A stretch of DNA of 64,000 bases from Bacteroidales bacterium (GCA_016286055.1 JAEERW010000005.1:217384-281383), one strand, 5' to 3'. Counted from the first letter of the stretch, positions 44,436 through 53,325 are shown. Numbers and translations: made by a program. The notes: generated from the sequence alone by a model not told the origin.

Positions 44436-45173
44436 TTATTCTTCGCGGCTTTTGGATATCATATCAAGTATCTTTTTCGACGATTGACGCATTTCTGTCA
44501 ACTGTTTTTCGTCGGCGTTAGCGATTTTAACAATCTCTTGTGTAAGTTCGTCGATGCTTTTGAGCCAAGTATCAATGTTGTATTTCGTCTCGGTAATTGC
44601 ACTTGAATAAGCCATAAACTCCTTGTCGGTAAGCAACTTATCAAATGCATTTTTGCTATCCTCGTTTACGTAAATATCCACATACTTGTCGTAGGCTTTG
44701 TCAGAAACGGTTTTGAGATGAGCAAAACTGTTTTTGCACAAGTCGATAAGCGAGTAAACGTTACCGATTTTGAGGCGCAAGTCGGCATCCTCAATAAATC
44801 CGCCGTTGGTGATAAAGTTTTCCTCTATCCAACGGTCTTGCTGTTGGAAATTTTCTACAAAAAATAAATAGGATATTTCATCCATTGTGGAATCGGTTTC
44901 CTCATACTCAGCATCGTAATAAGTGTCGAACTCCTCGCTGCTGTAATCGACGTACGACTCCAAGTTCTCAATCTGACTCTTATAATTTTCGAGGTTGACG
45001 ATGGTGGCAACAATCACTTTTTGATAGTTTTCCTGATTGTTGACATTCTCGCGCCATTTGTCTACCAAGAGACCGAGGATAATACCGATTGCGGTTGCAA
45101 TAATTGTGTTAACTGCGTCAATTGAAAGTTTTTTCCAATTGAGACTTTCTTTAAATGAATTTTCTTCTGCCAT
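44436..45173 (-). CDS. single-pass membrane protein with helical periplasmic or cytoplasmic domain
   Basis: 245 residues. One membrane segment near residues 18-38 (VNTIIATAIGIILGLLVDKW), then a long acidic helical domain (NLENYKSQIENLESYVDYSS, DELTQEIVKIANADEKQLTE) with coiled-coil character. No catalytic motif. Resembles the DUF6090-type proteins of Bacteroidetes in layout. It lies between the zinc metallopeptidase and DUF4153 genes on the same strand. Confidence 0.6.
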   Translation of the reverse strand: MAEENSFKESLNWKKLSIDAVNTIIATAIGIILGLLVDKWRENVNNQENYQKVIVATIVNLENYKSQIENLESYVDYSSEEFDTYYDAEYEETDSTMDEISYLFFVENFQQQDRWIEENFITNGGFIEDADLRLKIGNVYSLIDLCKNSFAHLKTVSDKAYDKYVDIYVNEDSKNAFDKLLTDKEFMAYSSAITETKYNIDTWLKSIDELTQEIVKIANADEKQLTEMRQSSKKILDMISKSREE

Positions 45174-45197
45174 TGTTTTTATTATTATTAATTGATT

Positions 45198-46091
45198 TTA
45201 TAATTCGCTTTCGCTGCAAGTAAGTATCTGATTAGCACGGCTTAGGTCGCCGGTTTGAAGACCGAGTTTGAGCCATTTCATACGCTGCGCCGATGTGCCG
45301 TGTGTAAACGATTCGGGGTTGATGGTGCGGTAACCTGCCGATTTTTGCAGATAGTCGTCACCGATTTGGTGAGCGCAGTTGATAGCCTCTTCAAGGTCGC
45401 CGTCTTCAAACGATTTGAAAGTTTTGTTCTCATAGTGTCCCCAAACGCCTGCGTAGAAGTCGGCAAGCAACTCTATACGAACCGAAATGGCGTTTGCCTC
45501 AGCGTCGGAACGTGCCCTGTCCATCTGTTGATGAAGTTTTGAAAGCAATCCTGTGAGGTATTCTACGTGGTGACCAACCTCGTGAGCAATAACGTAGGCG
45601 TATGCAAGGTCGCCCTCTGCACCGAGTTGACGTTTCATTGTGGTAAAGAACGAGAGGTCTAAGTAAAGTTTCTGATCAGCAGAGCAATAGAACGGACCAG
45701 TTGACGAAGAAGCCGAGCCGCAGCCAGTGTTAACGGCGTCGCTAAAAATCACCATCGTGGGCTTTTGGTAGGTCATACCGTTCTGTTGGAAAATGCTTGT
45801 CCAAATATCTTCGGTAGAAGCCAAAATGCGCGATGCAAACACAGCGAGTTCGTCTTGCGCCTTGTTGGTGCCGGTGTTGGTGGTGGTTTGCTCTGTTGTA
45901 GTGCCCTGACCTACGCCAAGGTTGTTGACAAACATTGTGCTGTCGCCGGTTTTCCACCAAATCAACGCACCGATAATCAGCATAATAATACCTGCGCAGC
46001 CGCCTTTTTTGCCGGAAGACATACGCATACCCGAAGAGCCGCCGCGGCGATCTTCCACATTGCTGCTCTCTCTACGTCCTGTAAGTCTCAT
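45198..46091 (-). CDS. neutral zinc metallopeptidase (YpfJ family)
   Basis: 297 residues. A Gly/Arg-rich N-terminus (MRLTGRRESSNVEDRRGGSSG), one membrane segment (GGCAGIIMLIIGALIWW), a Thr-rich linker and a peptidase domain with the zinc motif HEVGHH at 170-175. FSDAVNTGCGSASSSTGPFYC is the family signature at 116-136. Substrate not known for the family. A minus-strand TATCTTTG at 46134-46141 precedes it, back to back with the promoter of the EI24 gene. Confidence 0.85.
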   Translation of the reverse strand: MRLTGRRESSNVEDRRGGSSGMRMSSGKKGGCAGIIMLIIGALIWWKTGDSTMFVNNLGVGQGTTTEQTTTNTGTNKAQDELAVFASRILASTEDIWTSIFQQNGMTYQKPTMVIFSDAVNTGCGSASSSTGPFYCSADQKLYLDLSFFTTMKRQLGAEGDLAYAYVIAHEVGHHVEYLTGLLSKLHQQMDRARSDAEANAISVRIELLADFYAGVWGHYENKTFKSFEDGDLEEAINCAHQIGDDYLQKSAGYRTINPESFTHGTSAQRMKWLKLGLQTGDLSRANQILTCSESEL

Positions 46092-46133
46092 ATCAATAAT
46101 ATTTTTAAGTTAACAGATAAATTTTTAATCAAA

Positions 46134-46141
46134 CAAAGATA
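46134..46141 (-). promoter_or_regulatory. -7 box of the metallopeptidase gene
   Basis: Minus-strand TATCTTTG, 42 bases before the ATG at 46091. Confidence 0.45.
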
Positions 46142-46183
46142 GTAAAAAAAATAATATGTGCATTCGTTTCAACAAAAAAAACG

Positions 46184-46191
46184 TAACTTTG
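46184..46191 (+). promoter_or_regulatory. -7 box of the EI24-mqnA operon
   Basis: TAACTTTG, 17 bases before the ATG at 46209. It lies inside the longer open frame that begins at 46158 and so decides for the later start. Confidence 0.5.
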
Positions 46192-46208
46192 CGGCAAAAG
46201 CAAACAAA

Positions 46209-46976
46209 ATGGTTTCAGTAGGCAAACAGATACAACTCGGACTCGGCGGATACAGCCACGCATTTGGCATAATCTCCGCTCAAAAAATGTGGAAATTCTT
46301 CATCATCCCGATGATTATCAATGTGATATGCGTTTGGCTAATTTGGCATTACAGCGGAAATCTGTCGGATTGGCTCAACGAAAAAATTACAGAAAGTTGG
46401 CAGTTGGAAGGCGGATGGGGAAGTTTTGTCAGCGGCACTACCACAGTGATTACCAAGATAATATGCTACCTTGCGTTTATTTTTCTCGGTGGTAGTTTGG
46501 TGATTCTTTGTATGTCGCCGATATACACCAATATGTCCGAAAAAACTGATACTTATTTAACAGGTCGCGAATTTGGTTTTAGTGCAAAACAAACAGTTAA
46601 AGATATTTGGCGAGGTGTAAAAATCGCCCTCAAAAACACTATAAAACAGAGTATTCTGTTGATTGTTTGCTTTATAGCAAGTTTTATTCCCGTAATTGGC
46701 TTTGTAATGCCTGTGGTGGTATTTCTTATAAATAGTTATTATTTTGGATACTCGTTTATGGACTACAACAACGAGCGTTACCGCCGCGACACCAAAGAGA
46801 GCGCACGAGTTATTCACCGTTACCGTTGGCTCACCATTACCAACGGCGCAATTTACACACTCACCTTATATATAATGTGTGGAACATTTTTCGCCGTGTT
46901 TACGGGAGGCATCTCTACTGTGGCTGCCGCATGGTCGCAAATTGAGGCTGAAAAACTTGATAATCAAACAGTTTAG
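46209..46976 (+). CDS. EI24/CysZ-like membrane protein
   Basis: 255 residues from the ATG at 46209 (MVSVGKQIQLGLGGY); the frame could start at 46158 but the -7 box lies there. About four membrane segments (WKFFIIPMIINVICVWLIW, ITKIICYLAFIFLGG, ILLIVCFIASFIPVIGFVM and a last one near 220-240). The EI24 family includes CysZ sulfate permeases, but Bacteroidetes members have no proven substrate. It precedes mqnA by 2 bases, so they share an mRNA. Confidence 0.7.
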   Translation: MVSVGKQIQLGLGGYSHAFGIISAQKMWKFFIIPMIINVICVWLIWHYSGNLSDWLNEKITESWQLEGGWGSFVSGTTTVITKIICYLAFIFLGGSLVILCMSPIYTNMSEKTDTYLTGREFGFSAKQTVKDIWRGVKIALKNTIKQSILLIVCFIASFIPVIGFVMPVVVFLINSYYFGYSFMDYNNERYRRDTKESARVIHRYRWLTITNGAIYTLTLYIMCGTFFAVFTGGISTVAAAWSQIEAEKLDNQTV

Positions 46977-46978
46977 TT

Positions 46979-47719
46979 ATGAGTAAAATCAAGATTGTAG
47001 CGGTTTCGTATTACAACACTTTGCCGATGCTTTACGGTTTGGAACATTCTGATTTTGTAAAGCAAAATTGCGAACTTATACTCAATTACCCTTCGGAATG
47101 TGCGCGTGCATTGTTAGAAAACCGTTGCGATATTGCGCTTGTTCCCGTAGGAATAATTCCGCAACTCAAAGAATATCACATAGTTTCGGATTATTGCATT
47201 GGTGCCGAAGACAAAGTGCGTTCGGTGATACTTGCCAGCGACTCTCCCCTAACTCAAATCAACCACATACTTCTTGATTATCAATCGGCTACGAGCGTTC
47301 GCCTTGTAAAAGTTCTTGCCGAAAATTATTGGCACATATCGCCAGAATGGGTTCAGAGCAAGGCAGGTTACGAAAACGAAATTGCTGCCGACACCGCCGG
47401 AGTGGTAATTGGCGACCGTTGTTTCACCATAAAACCGCACACACACGTTTACGACCTTGCCGAAGAGTGGATAAAAATCACGGGATTGCCCTTTGTGTTT
47501 GCGGCGTGGCTATCGTCGAAGCCCATCGACAACGACCTGCAACAATCATTTAATCAAGCCCTTGGCATAGGTGTGCACAATATTCCTGCGGTGATAGATT
47601 TCTACCACCATCGCTTTATCAAGGAGTTTAACCCCATGGAATATTACACCAAAAATATCAGTTACAACCTCACGGAACGTAAACGTGAGGGAATGGAGAG
47701 GTTTATAAATTACCTATAA
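46979..47719 (+). CDS. mqnA: chorismate dehydratase MqnA (futalosine pathway)
   Basis: 246 residues. Removes water from chorismate to give 3-enolpyruvylbenzoate, the first step of the futalosine route to menaquinone. A periplasmic-binding-protein-like fold without a signal peptide; family positions VSYYNTLPMLYGL (8-20), DIALVPVGIIP (51-61) and LLDYQSATSVRLVKVL (98-113) are visible. The last 6 bases overlap the convergent fmt gene. No other mqn gene is in the window. MqnA versus the related MqnD is judged on these motifs and is reasonably secure. Confidence 0.8.
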   Translation: MSKIKIVAVSYYNTLPMLYGLEHSDFVKQNCELILNYPSECARALLENRCDIALVPVGIIPQLKEYHIVSDYCIGAEDKVRSVILASDSPLTQINHILLDYQSATSVRLVKVLAENYWHISPEWVQSKAGYENEIAADTAGVVIGDRCFTIKPHTHVYDLAEEWIKITGLPFVFAAWLSSKPIDNDLQQSFNQALGIGVHNIPAVIDFYHHRFIKEFNPMEYYTKNISYNLTERKREGMERFINYL

Positions 47720-48661
47720 CTTCACCCCTCTCAAAAAATCCACAACGCCCATTCTCTTTTTGCCTTCTAACTGAATATCAAGCAATTGGATATATCCATC
47801 GGCACAAGAGATTTTTATAAAAGTCTTATTATCAGTGAATACCTTGCCCGTTTCGGTAACGCCTTTCGAGGGTTCAAAATCCACGGCAAACACTTTGAGA
47901 CTCATATCCTTATCCTTTATCTTAATAGTGGTAAACGCTGTGGGATAGGGACTTAATCCGCGAACAAGATTCTTAATGGATATTCCATTTTTAGAAAAAT
48001 CCAAACGGCAATCTTCTTTAAATATCTTTGGAGCAGGTTTAAGCACAGTGCCAGGAGCAATCAAGTCGCTCTGTGCCACCGATTTAACATTACCCGAAAG
48101 AATCATCTCCACTGTGTCAACCACAAGTTGAGAACCCACCTCCATAAGTTTGTCATGCACGCTGCCGGCATTATCCTCGGGCAAAATGTCAATCTCTTTT
48201 TTGAGCAAAATGCGGCCGGTGTCAATGTCGTGGTCGAGCATAAAGGTGGTAACGCCAGTTTTGGTTTCGCCGTTAATCACAGCCCAATTTATCGGAGCAG
48301 CACCGCGATACTGCGGCAAAATGGCTGTGTGAAGGTTAAACGTGCCGAATTTAGGCATAGCCCAAACAGCCTCGGGAAGCATACGAAATGCCACAACTAC
48401 TTGTAAATCGGCGTTATACGAACGCAATTCCGCTTGAAAACCCTCATCTTTGAGTTTGGCGGGTTGCAAAACGGGTATTCCGAGCGATTGTGCCAACTCT
48501 TTTACGGGCGTGGGCATTATCTTGCGTCCCCTACCCTGCGGCTTGTCTTCGCCAGTAACCACAGCAACTACATTAAATCCATTGTCTACCAATGCTTTAA
48601 GGGGAGCAACGGCAAATTCCGGCGTTCCCATATATATTATTCGCAATTGTTGTTTTGTCAT
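47714..48661 (-). CDS. fmt: methionyl-tRNA formyltransferase
   Basis: 315 residues, normal length. Transfers a formyl group from 10-formyl-THF to initiator Met-tRNA. N-terminal start YMGTPEFAVAPLKALVDNGF, the formyl-transfer loop FNLHTAILPQYRGAAPINWAVINGE (about 107-131), and DTGRILLKKEIDI are hallmarks. The C-terminal OB-like domain binds tRNA. The minus-strand -7 box TATTTTTG lies at 48685-48692. Convergent with mqnA (6-base overlap). Confidence 0.95.
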   Translation of the reverse strand: MTKQQLRIIYMGTPEFAVAPLKALVDNGFNVVAVVTGEDKPQGRGRKIMPTPVKELAQSLGIPVLQPAKLKDEGFQAELRSYNADLQVVVAFRMLPEAVWAMPKFGTFNLHTAILPQYRGAAPINWAVINGETKTGVTTFMLDHDIDTGRILLKKEIDILPEDNAGSVHDKLMEVGSQLVVDTVEMILSGNVKSVAQSDLIAPGTVLKPAPKIFKEDCRLDFSKNGISIKNLVRGLSPYPTAFTTIKIKDKDMSLKVFAVDFEPSKGVTETGKVFTDNKTFIKISCADGYIQLLDIQLEGKKRMGVVDFLRGVKL

Positions 48662-48839
48662 TTTTAATAAAATTTAATACTACGCAAAAATACAAATAAT
48701 CCGACAGATAGAGGCATCAGAAACGTTTTTTTTGAATTTTTTGCATTTTTAACAATAAAAATTGTATAATTATTGATAGCCCAATCGTATAAAACCTTAC
48801 ATTTGTAAAACTCAAATTTCATATTAAGGACAAAACATA

Positions 48840-50978
48840 ATGGACAGTGAACAAATTGAAACAGAAGATACTAAAAAACAGAAAATAATGAAAACCATTC
48901 TTAAAATAAGCCTCCCGCTCGTTTTGGTAGCGGCAGTATTTGTGGCTTTTATGCCTCATAGAAGCAATTCCGACAGCAAAGATCGCATAACAATGCAACT
49001 TGTGTATCAGGTACTTACACATGCGCATTACGATATGATAAAAGTCAACGACGAATTTTCTTCCAAGGTGTTCGACGAATATATCGACCGTTTAGACTAT
49101 GCCAAGCGTTATTTTATAAAATCCGACATTGAACAGTTGGAAAAATACCGCTACCTCATCGACGACCAAATCAAAATGTCGAACCTCGATTTTTTTGACG
49201 AGGCCACAAAACTGATTATCCAGCGTCAAAACGAGGCTGAGCAATACTACCGCGAGGCTATCGCTGGCAATTTTGATTTCAACACCAACGAAAACATAGA
49301 AACAGACCCCAAAAAACTCAAATTTGCAGCCTCGAAAGAGGAACTCCGCAAAAATTGGTACAACATTACCAAACTTGCTGTTTTAGAGAAACTTTCTGAC
49401 TTAACCGATATTCAGGAATCATCTAAAAACGATTCTACTTACAAGCAAAAGTCTGCCGACGAACTTAAAGCAGAGGCTGTTAAAAGCGTAAAAGAAAACT
49501 ACGACAATTGGATGGAACGCCTCAGCAAAATTAAGCAAAAAGAGTGGGTATCGCTCTATATCAATGCAATGACTGCTTGCTGCGATCCCCACACCGAATA
49601 TATGCCCCCCGAAGACAAAGAGAGTTTCGATATTTCGATGTCGGGCAAATTTGAAGGCATAGGCGCCACCCTCCAAAACAACAAGGGACAAACCAAGGTT
49701 ATCAACATTATCCCCGGCAGCGCAAGTTGGAAACAAGGCGAACTCGAAGTCAACGACATTATATTAAAGGTGGGTCAGGGCGACGCAGAGCCTACCGACA
49801 TCACCAATATGAACCTCGACGATGCCGTAAAACTTATCCGCGGCAAAAAAGGAACTACCGTAAAACTCACCGTTAAAAAATTGGACGGCAATATCAAAAT
49901 AATTCCTATCGTTCGCGACGTGGTAATTATCGAAGAAACCTACGCCAAATCGTCGGTTATCAAATCAAAAGACGGCAAAACCAAAGTGGGATACATCTAT
50001 CTGCCAAAATTTTACGCCGACTTCAACGACCGCGCAGGACGTTTTTGCAGCAAAGACGTGGAAATTGAGGTAGAAAAACTTAAAAAAGAGAATGTTGACG
50101 GCATTGTTATCGACCTGAGAAACAACGGCGGAGGAAGTCTCCAAGACGTGGTTAAAATGTCAGGAATTTTTGTAGGTAAAGGTCCAATTGTTCAGGTAAA
50201 AACACGCGACAACCGTGTTAACACCCTCAACGACAACAATGCAGAAATCAAATACAACGGTCCGTTGGTAGTGATGGTCAACAATTTCAGCGCGTCGGCA
50301 TCTGAAATATTTGCTGCCGCAATGCAAGACTACGACCGCGCCATCATTATGGGCAGCAACTCGTCGTTCGGCAAAGGTACTGTGCAGAGTTTCTACGACT
50401 TAGACCAACTTGTAAACGGCTACAACGACCTCAAACCTCTCGGCACTGTAAAACTCACCATTCAGAAATTTTACCGAGTAAACGGCGGCACCACACAGTT
50501 GAAGGGCGTTATTCCCGACATCATTATTCCCGATGCCTACACCTACATCGAAACCGGTGAAAAGGAGAGCAAAACAGCCCTTCAATACGACGTGATCGAC
50601 CGTGCGCAATACAAGCCCACCAACACCGTAAACCGCTCCAAAATAGCCGATCTCAGCCGCAAACGCATCAGCACCGACCCGATTTTCCGCCAAATTGACG
50701 AAAACGCTCACCGACTAAAAGCCAAAAACGACGACACCGACTACTCGCTCAATTTCGACAAATATCGCAAGCACCTCAAAGAACTTAAAGACGAGGCCGA
50801 CAAGTACAGCAAAATTGGCAAAGAAAAAACCGGCGTAACAGCCACCTTCACCTCTGCCGATAAAACCGCCTGTGGCTCCGACACCCTCAAAATCAAGAAG
50901 TTCACCCAATGGTTCGGCGAAGTAGAAAAAGATATTTATATCTTTGAGGCAGTAAATGTGGTTGGGGATATGAAATAG
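48840..50978 (+). CDS. tail-specific (C-terminal processing) protease Prc/CtpA, S41
   Basis: 712 residues. A short cytoplasmic start, one membrane segment (about 18-38, LKISLPLVLVAAVFVAF), a Prc N-terminal helical domain, a PDZ domain (about 250-340, GIGATLQNNKGQTKV), the S41 peptidase core and a DUF3340-like C-terminal helical region. Catalytic Ser486 is in NFSASASEIFAAAM and Lys512 in FGKGTVQ, in the spacing of E. coli Prc. It degrades or trims periplasmic proteins at exposed C-termini. A start at 48888 (MKTILKI) is possible and gives a more usual signal. A TACATTTG box at 48798-48805 precedes it. Confidence 0.92.
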   Translation: MDSEQIETEDTKKQKIMKTILKISLPLVLVAAVFVAFMPHRSNSDSKDRITMQLVYQVLTHAHYDMIKVNDEFSSKVFDEYIDRLDYAKRYFIKSDIEQLEKYRYLIDDQIKMSNLDFFDEATKLIIQRQNEAEQYYREAIAGNFDFNTNENIETDPKKLKFAASKEELRKNWYNITKLAVLEKLSDLTDIQESSKNDSTYKQKSADELKAEAVKSVKENYDNWMERLSKIKQKEWVSLYINAMTACCDPHTEYMPPEDKESFDISMSGKFEGIGATLQNNKGQTKVINIIPGSASWKQGELEVNDIILKVGQGDAEPTDITNMNLDDAVKLIRGKKGTTVKLTVKKLDGNIKIIPIVRDVVIIEETYAKSSVIKSKDGKTKVGYIYLPKFYADFNDRAGRFCSKDVEIEVEKLKKENVDGIVIDLRNNGGGSLQDVVKMSGIFVGKGPIVQVKTRDNRVNTLNDNNAEIKYNGPLVVMVNNFSASASEIFAAAMQDYDRAIIMGSNSSFGKGTVQSFYDLDQLVNGYNDLKPLGTVKLTIQKFYRVNGGTTQLKGVIPDIIIPDAYTYIETGEKESKTALQYDVIDRAQYKPTNTVNRSKIADLSRKRISTDPIFRQIDENAHRLKAKNDDTDYSLNFDKYRKHLKELKDEADKYSKIGKEKTGVTATFTSADKTACGSDTLKIKKFTQWFGEVEKDIYIFEAVNVVGDMK

Positions 50979-51002
50979 GGTTTTCTCTAACAACACAAAG
51001 TT

Positions 51003-51050
51003 GAGTTTTTTCCAAAACTATGTATTTTTTACTAATTTTGGAAAAAACTC
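51003..51050. repeat. perfect 15-bp inverted repeat
   Basis: GAGTTTTTTCCAAAA (51003-51017) and its exact complement (51036-51050) around an 18-base loop, 24 bases after the protease stop. It may be a terminator core or an insertion footprint. Confidence 0.75.
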
Positions 51051-51083
51051 ATTTTATTTTAAAATACATTATTATCTTTATTT

Positions 51084-51162
51084 GTTAGCACTTTTCTCAT
51101 TCTGCCTTGTGCGCTTGCTTGCTACGCCGCCGCGCACTCGGCAGCCCTCGAAAATTGCTAAC
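51084..51162. repeat. 79-base multi-stem imperfect palindrome
   Basis: Four stem blocks in register: GTTAGCA/TGCTAAC (7 bp), TTTTC/GAAAA (5), CTGCC/GGCAG (5) and GTGCGC/GCGCAC (6), separated by symmetric internal loops (1x1, 5x5, 2x2), with a 17-base loop. The centre is G/C-rich while the flanks are strongly A/T-rich. No gene in 50979-51240; this and the inverted repeat at 51003 are its content. Confidence 0.75.
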
Positions 51163-51240
51163 GCCTGTTTTATTTATTTATTTTATTCATATTTCATTTT
51201 TTCCATCCTTAAAAAAATGACTGGATGTCGAAATTTTAAA

Positions 51241-52353
51241 CTAAGGAACTAAGGCGAGGCGTAAACCGATGTAGCCGTACCCGTAGTCGGGGCTGTTGAG
51301 GTTACGAAAAGCAACGCGACAGCCGTGAGCGCTGCGGCTCCACGAACCACCACGAAGCACGCGGTTAGAACCCGATGAAGGACCTTGCGGATTGTTTGAA
51401 GGACTATTTTTATAATAGTCAGAAGCATACCAATCGTTGCACCATTCCCAAACATTGCCCGTCATATCGTATATGCCGAGGGTGTTTGGCTTTTTGGATT
51501 TTACTTGATGTGTGCCGTATGCTGAATTATTACTACCTAATTTATATGAGTTATCATAATACACAGCAACCTCATCAATATTATCGCTTCCGCTATACTT
51601 AGTGCCACCGCTCTTACCACCTCGGGCGGCAAATTCCCATTCTGCTTCGGTGGGAAGGCGGAATTTCTTGCCAGTTTTTTCGTTAAGTTTTTTAATAAAT
51701 GTTTGACAATCGTTCCAAGAAACCTCTTCAACAGGATAATTATCACCTTTTTTGAAATTACTCGGATTATCACCCATCACCGCTTTCCATAATTCTTGTG
51801 TTACTTCGGTTTCGCCGATATAGAAAGTGTTTACAGAAACCGTATGGGGCGGTTTTTCATCACTATCTCCATCATTTGACCCCATCTGAAACGAACCACC
51901 GGGAACTTGTATCATATAACCGTAGGTTTTGCCGCCGAAGGAGATTGGGAGGCGGGGAAAGGTGGGGGGGTGAGGTTCATTATCAAATAAAATATTCATT
52001 TCATATTCCCAACCACCCATAACAAAATTAGGAATTTTAATATTTAGCGGAGGGCATTGATCGGCATAAAAAGTAATAACAGCATTATAGTTAGGCAAAA
52101 AATCAATTATCATTCTTCCTATTTCCTTTTTCGGTGCAGAAACTATAACACCACCTCGTCTAACATCCATATTATTTATCGACAAATTAGATGTTACTAT
52201 TAATCGAGCATACTGATGATTGTTGTTATCAAAACCTAATCCCGCATTAGGTCTTGCATTACCCTCAAAAGGATCACCATCTACTCTTAACACTTGGCAA
52301 TAACAATTGATACTGCCTAACAATAGTAATAATGCCAACAATAATGATTTCAT
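51241..52353 (-). CDS. secreted FGE-fold (SUMF1-like) protein with a putative diversified C-terminus
   Basis: 370 residues with a signal peptide (MKSLLLALLLLLGSINCYCQ). A beta-rich N-terminal domain (20-140) is followed by the formylglycine-enzyme/C-type-lectin fold (about 148-370: VPGGSFQMGSNDGD, EVTQELWKAVMG, RLPTEAEWEFAARGG, GNVWEWCNDWY). The catalytic Cys pair of true formylglycine enzymes is incomplete: the position of the first Cys is Arg (GGSWSRSAHGC) and only the second Cys remains, so a binding role is more likely than catalysis. The last ~45 codons look like a retroelement variable region (see findings). It starts 2 bases after the gene at 52356 and is the third gene of the TIR operon. 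Confidence 0.85.
   Translation of the reverse strand: MKSLLLALLLLLGSINCYCQVLRVDGDPFEGNARPNAGLGFDNNNHQYARLIVTSNLSINNMDVRRGGVIVSAPKKEIGRMIIDFLPNYNAVITFYADQCPPLNIKIPNFVMGGWEYEMNILFDNEPHPPTFPRLPISFGGKTYGYMIQVPGGSFQMGSNDGDSDEKPPHTVSVNTFYIGETEVTQELWKAVMGDNPSNFKKGDNYPVEEVSWNDCQTFIKKLNEKTGKKFRLPTEAEWEFAARGGKSGGTKYSGSDNIDEVAVYYDNSYKLGSNNSAYGTHQVKSKKPNTLGIYDMTGNVWEWCNDWYASDYYKNSPSNNPQGPSSGSNRVLRGGSWSRSAHGCRVAFRNLNSPDYGYGYIGLRLALVP
51255..51339 (-). other. putative variable region (DGR-type) at the 3' end of the FGE-fold gene
   Basis: Thirteen positions of the ligand-binding loop have codons AGC, CGC, AGC, CAC, GGC, TTT, CTC, AGC, TAC, GGG, TAC, GGC, TAC. Eleven end in C (NNC), and GGG could derive from AGG. 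This is what adenine-directed mutagenesis of AAC codons gives. The flanks GGSW and IGLRLA are the constant parts. No template repeat was found in the window. Confidence 0.55.
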
Positions 52354-52355
52354 AA

Positions 52356-53321
52356 TTAAAATAATATACTTGTTAATTGTTCGTTTGTGATTTTATTAGG
52401 AAGCCAAACCCTCGCCAATATCAACGGATTAGATTGGTTGCGTAAGTTTACTACCAAAGTTAACCATCCTTTGTCATTATAGTGCTGTGACTGATAGTTT
52501 TGAAACACATTTATATAATAAATGCCGTCATATTCTGCATCTGGATTTTGATGAGCCGTTATCTCTGGTGTGCCAAATATAGGTTTTACCCAAGCATTAT
52601 ATTTAAACACCTTATTTTCCAAGTCATCTACATATTCACTCAGTTTTTTTATAGTCAAGTCATAATAATCCTTATCTAATTGAACCCGACGTTCATTCGC
52701 CGCACTAACAGTAGAAACATTTGAATTAGATTTTGTACCTGTGATGCAATACCCATTAGGGTCATAGATTTTACGAAGATATTCAACATCTTTGGTTGCA
52801 TACGCATTACTTAATTGATACAACATCACATTAATAATGTTTTTAGTTTGTGCATCAATAGTTCGGTTTCCGGTAGCAAACTTTAACTGAGATAGAGAAA
52901 AAGGAGACCGTTCAAAATTAGTAATCAAACCGTTAGAATTAAACTGAATGGTATAATCTACACAATTAGACACACCTTCCGCTTGTAATGGCACAGAAAA
53001 AACTGCATATTCGGTTGTACCATATAACTTCGCAACTCCCAATGTAACAGATTTGCCAGGTAATCTAAATTTTTGACGTGTCCATAAAGACAATATTTTA
53101 GATTTTGTATTTTCTGATATATTCAAATTTCTTATATTAGGTTGGGTAGAATTTGTGTAAGCCAAATCAAACTCTGTAAACAGATTTGACAAAGTATTAC
53201 CTACACTATTGGCTAATGCAGGATTTTTGTCTAAATAATCAATTCTAATAGTAACCTTATTGTTTTGTGCATTTGCAAAACAACATAGGAAACAAAACAA
53301 ACATATCAATAATCTTTTCAT
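52356..53321 (-). CDS. secreted protein of the TIR operon, unknown
   Basis: 321 residues from the ATG at 53321 (MKRLLICLFCFLCCFANAQ is the signal peptide). No family recognised. A segment near 155-200 (INVMLYQLSNAYATKDVEYLRKIYDP) resembles the first helices of SnoaL/NTF2-like domains, and the C-terminal part is beta-rich with Trp/Tyr (YDGIYYINVFQNY, WLTLVVNLRN). It lies 4 bases after the TIR gene stop and 2 bases before the FGE-fold gene start, so the three genes form one operon. Probably periplasmic or outer-membrane associated. Confidence 0.7.
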   Translation of the reverse strand: MKRLLICLFCFLCCFANAQNNKVTIRIDYLDKNPALANSVGNTLSNLFTEFDLAYTNSTQPNIRNLNISENTKSKILSLWTRQKFRLPGKSVTLGVAKLYGTTEYAVFSVPLQAEGVSNCVDYTIQFNSNGLITNFERSPFSLSQLKFATGNRTIDAQTKNIINVMLYQLSNAYATKDVEYLRKIYDPNGYCITGTKSNSNVSTVSAANERRVQLDKDYYDLTIKKLSEYVDDLENKVFKYNAWVKPIFGTPEITAHQNPDAEYDGIYYINVFQNYQSQHYNDKGWLTLVVNLRNQSNPLILARVWLPNKITNEQLTSILF

Positions 53322-53325
53322 AACA

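Noticed and set aside
51084..51162. Integron attC site
   Set aside because: The end motifs are GTTAGCA...TGCTAAC, the reverse of the attC order (YYYAAC...GTTRRR). No integrase or cassette array is near.
51001..51252. 83-codon plus-strand frame
   Set aside because: It runs through both palindromes and is low-complexity hydrophobic sequence; explained by the inverted repeats.
51241..52353. Active formylglycine-generating enzyme
   Set aside because: The first catalytic Cys position is Arg and no sulfatase gene is nearby.
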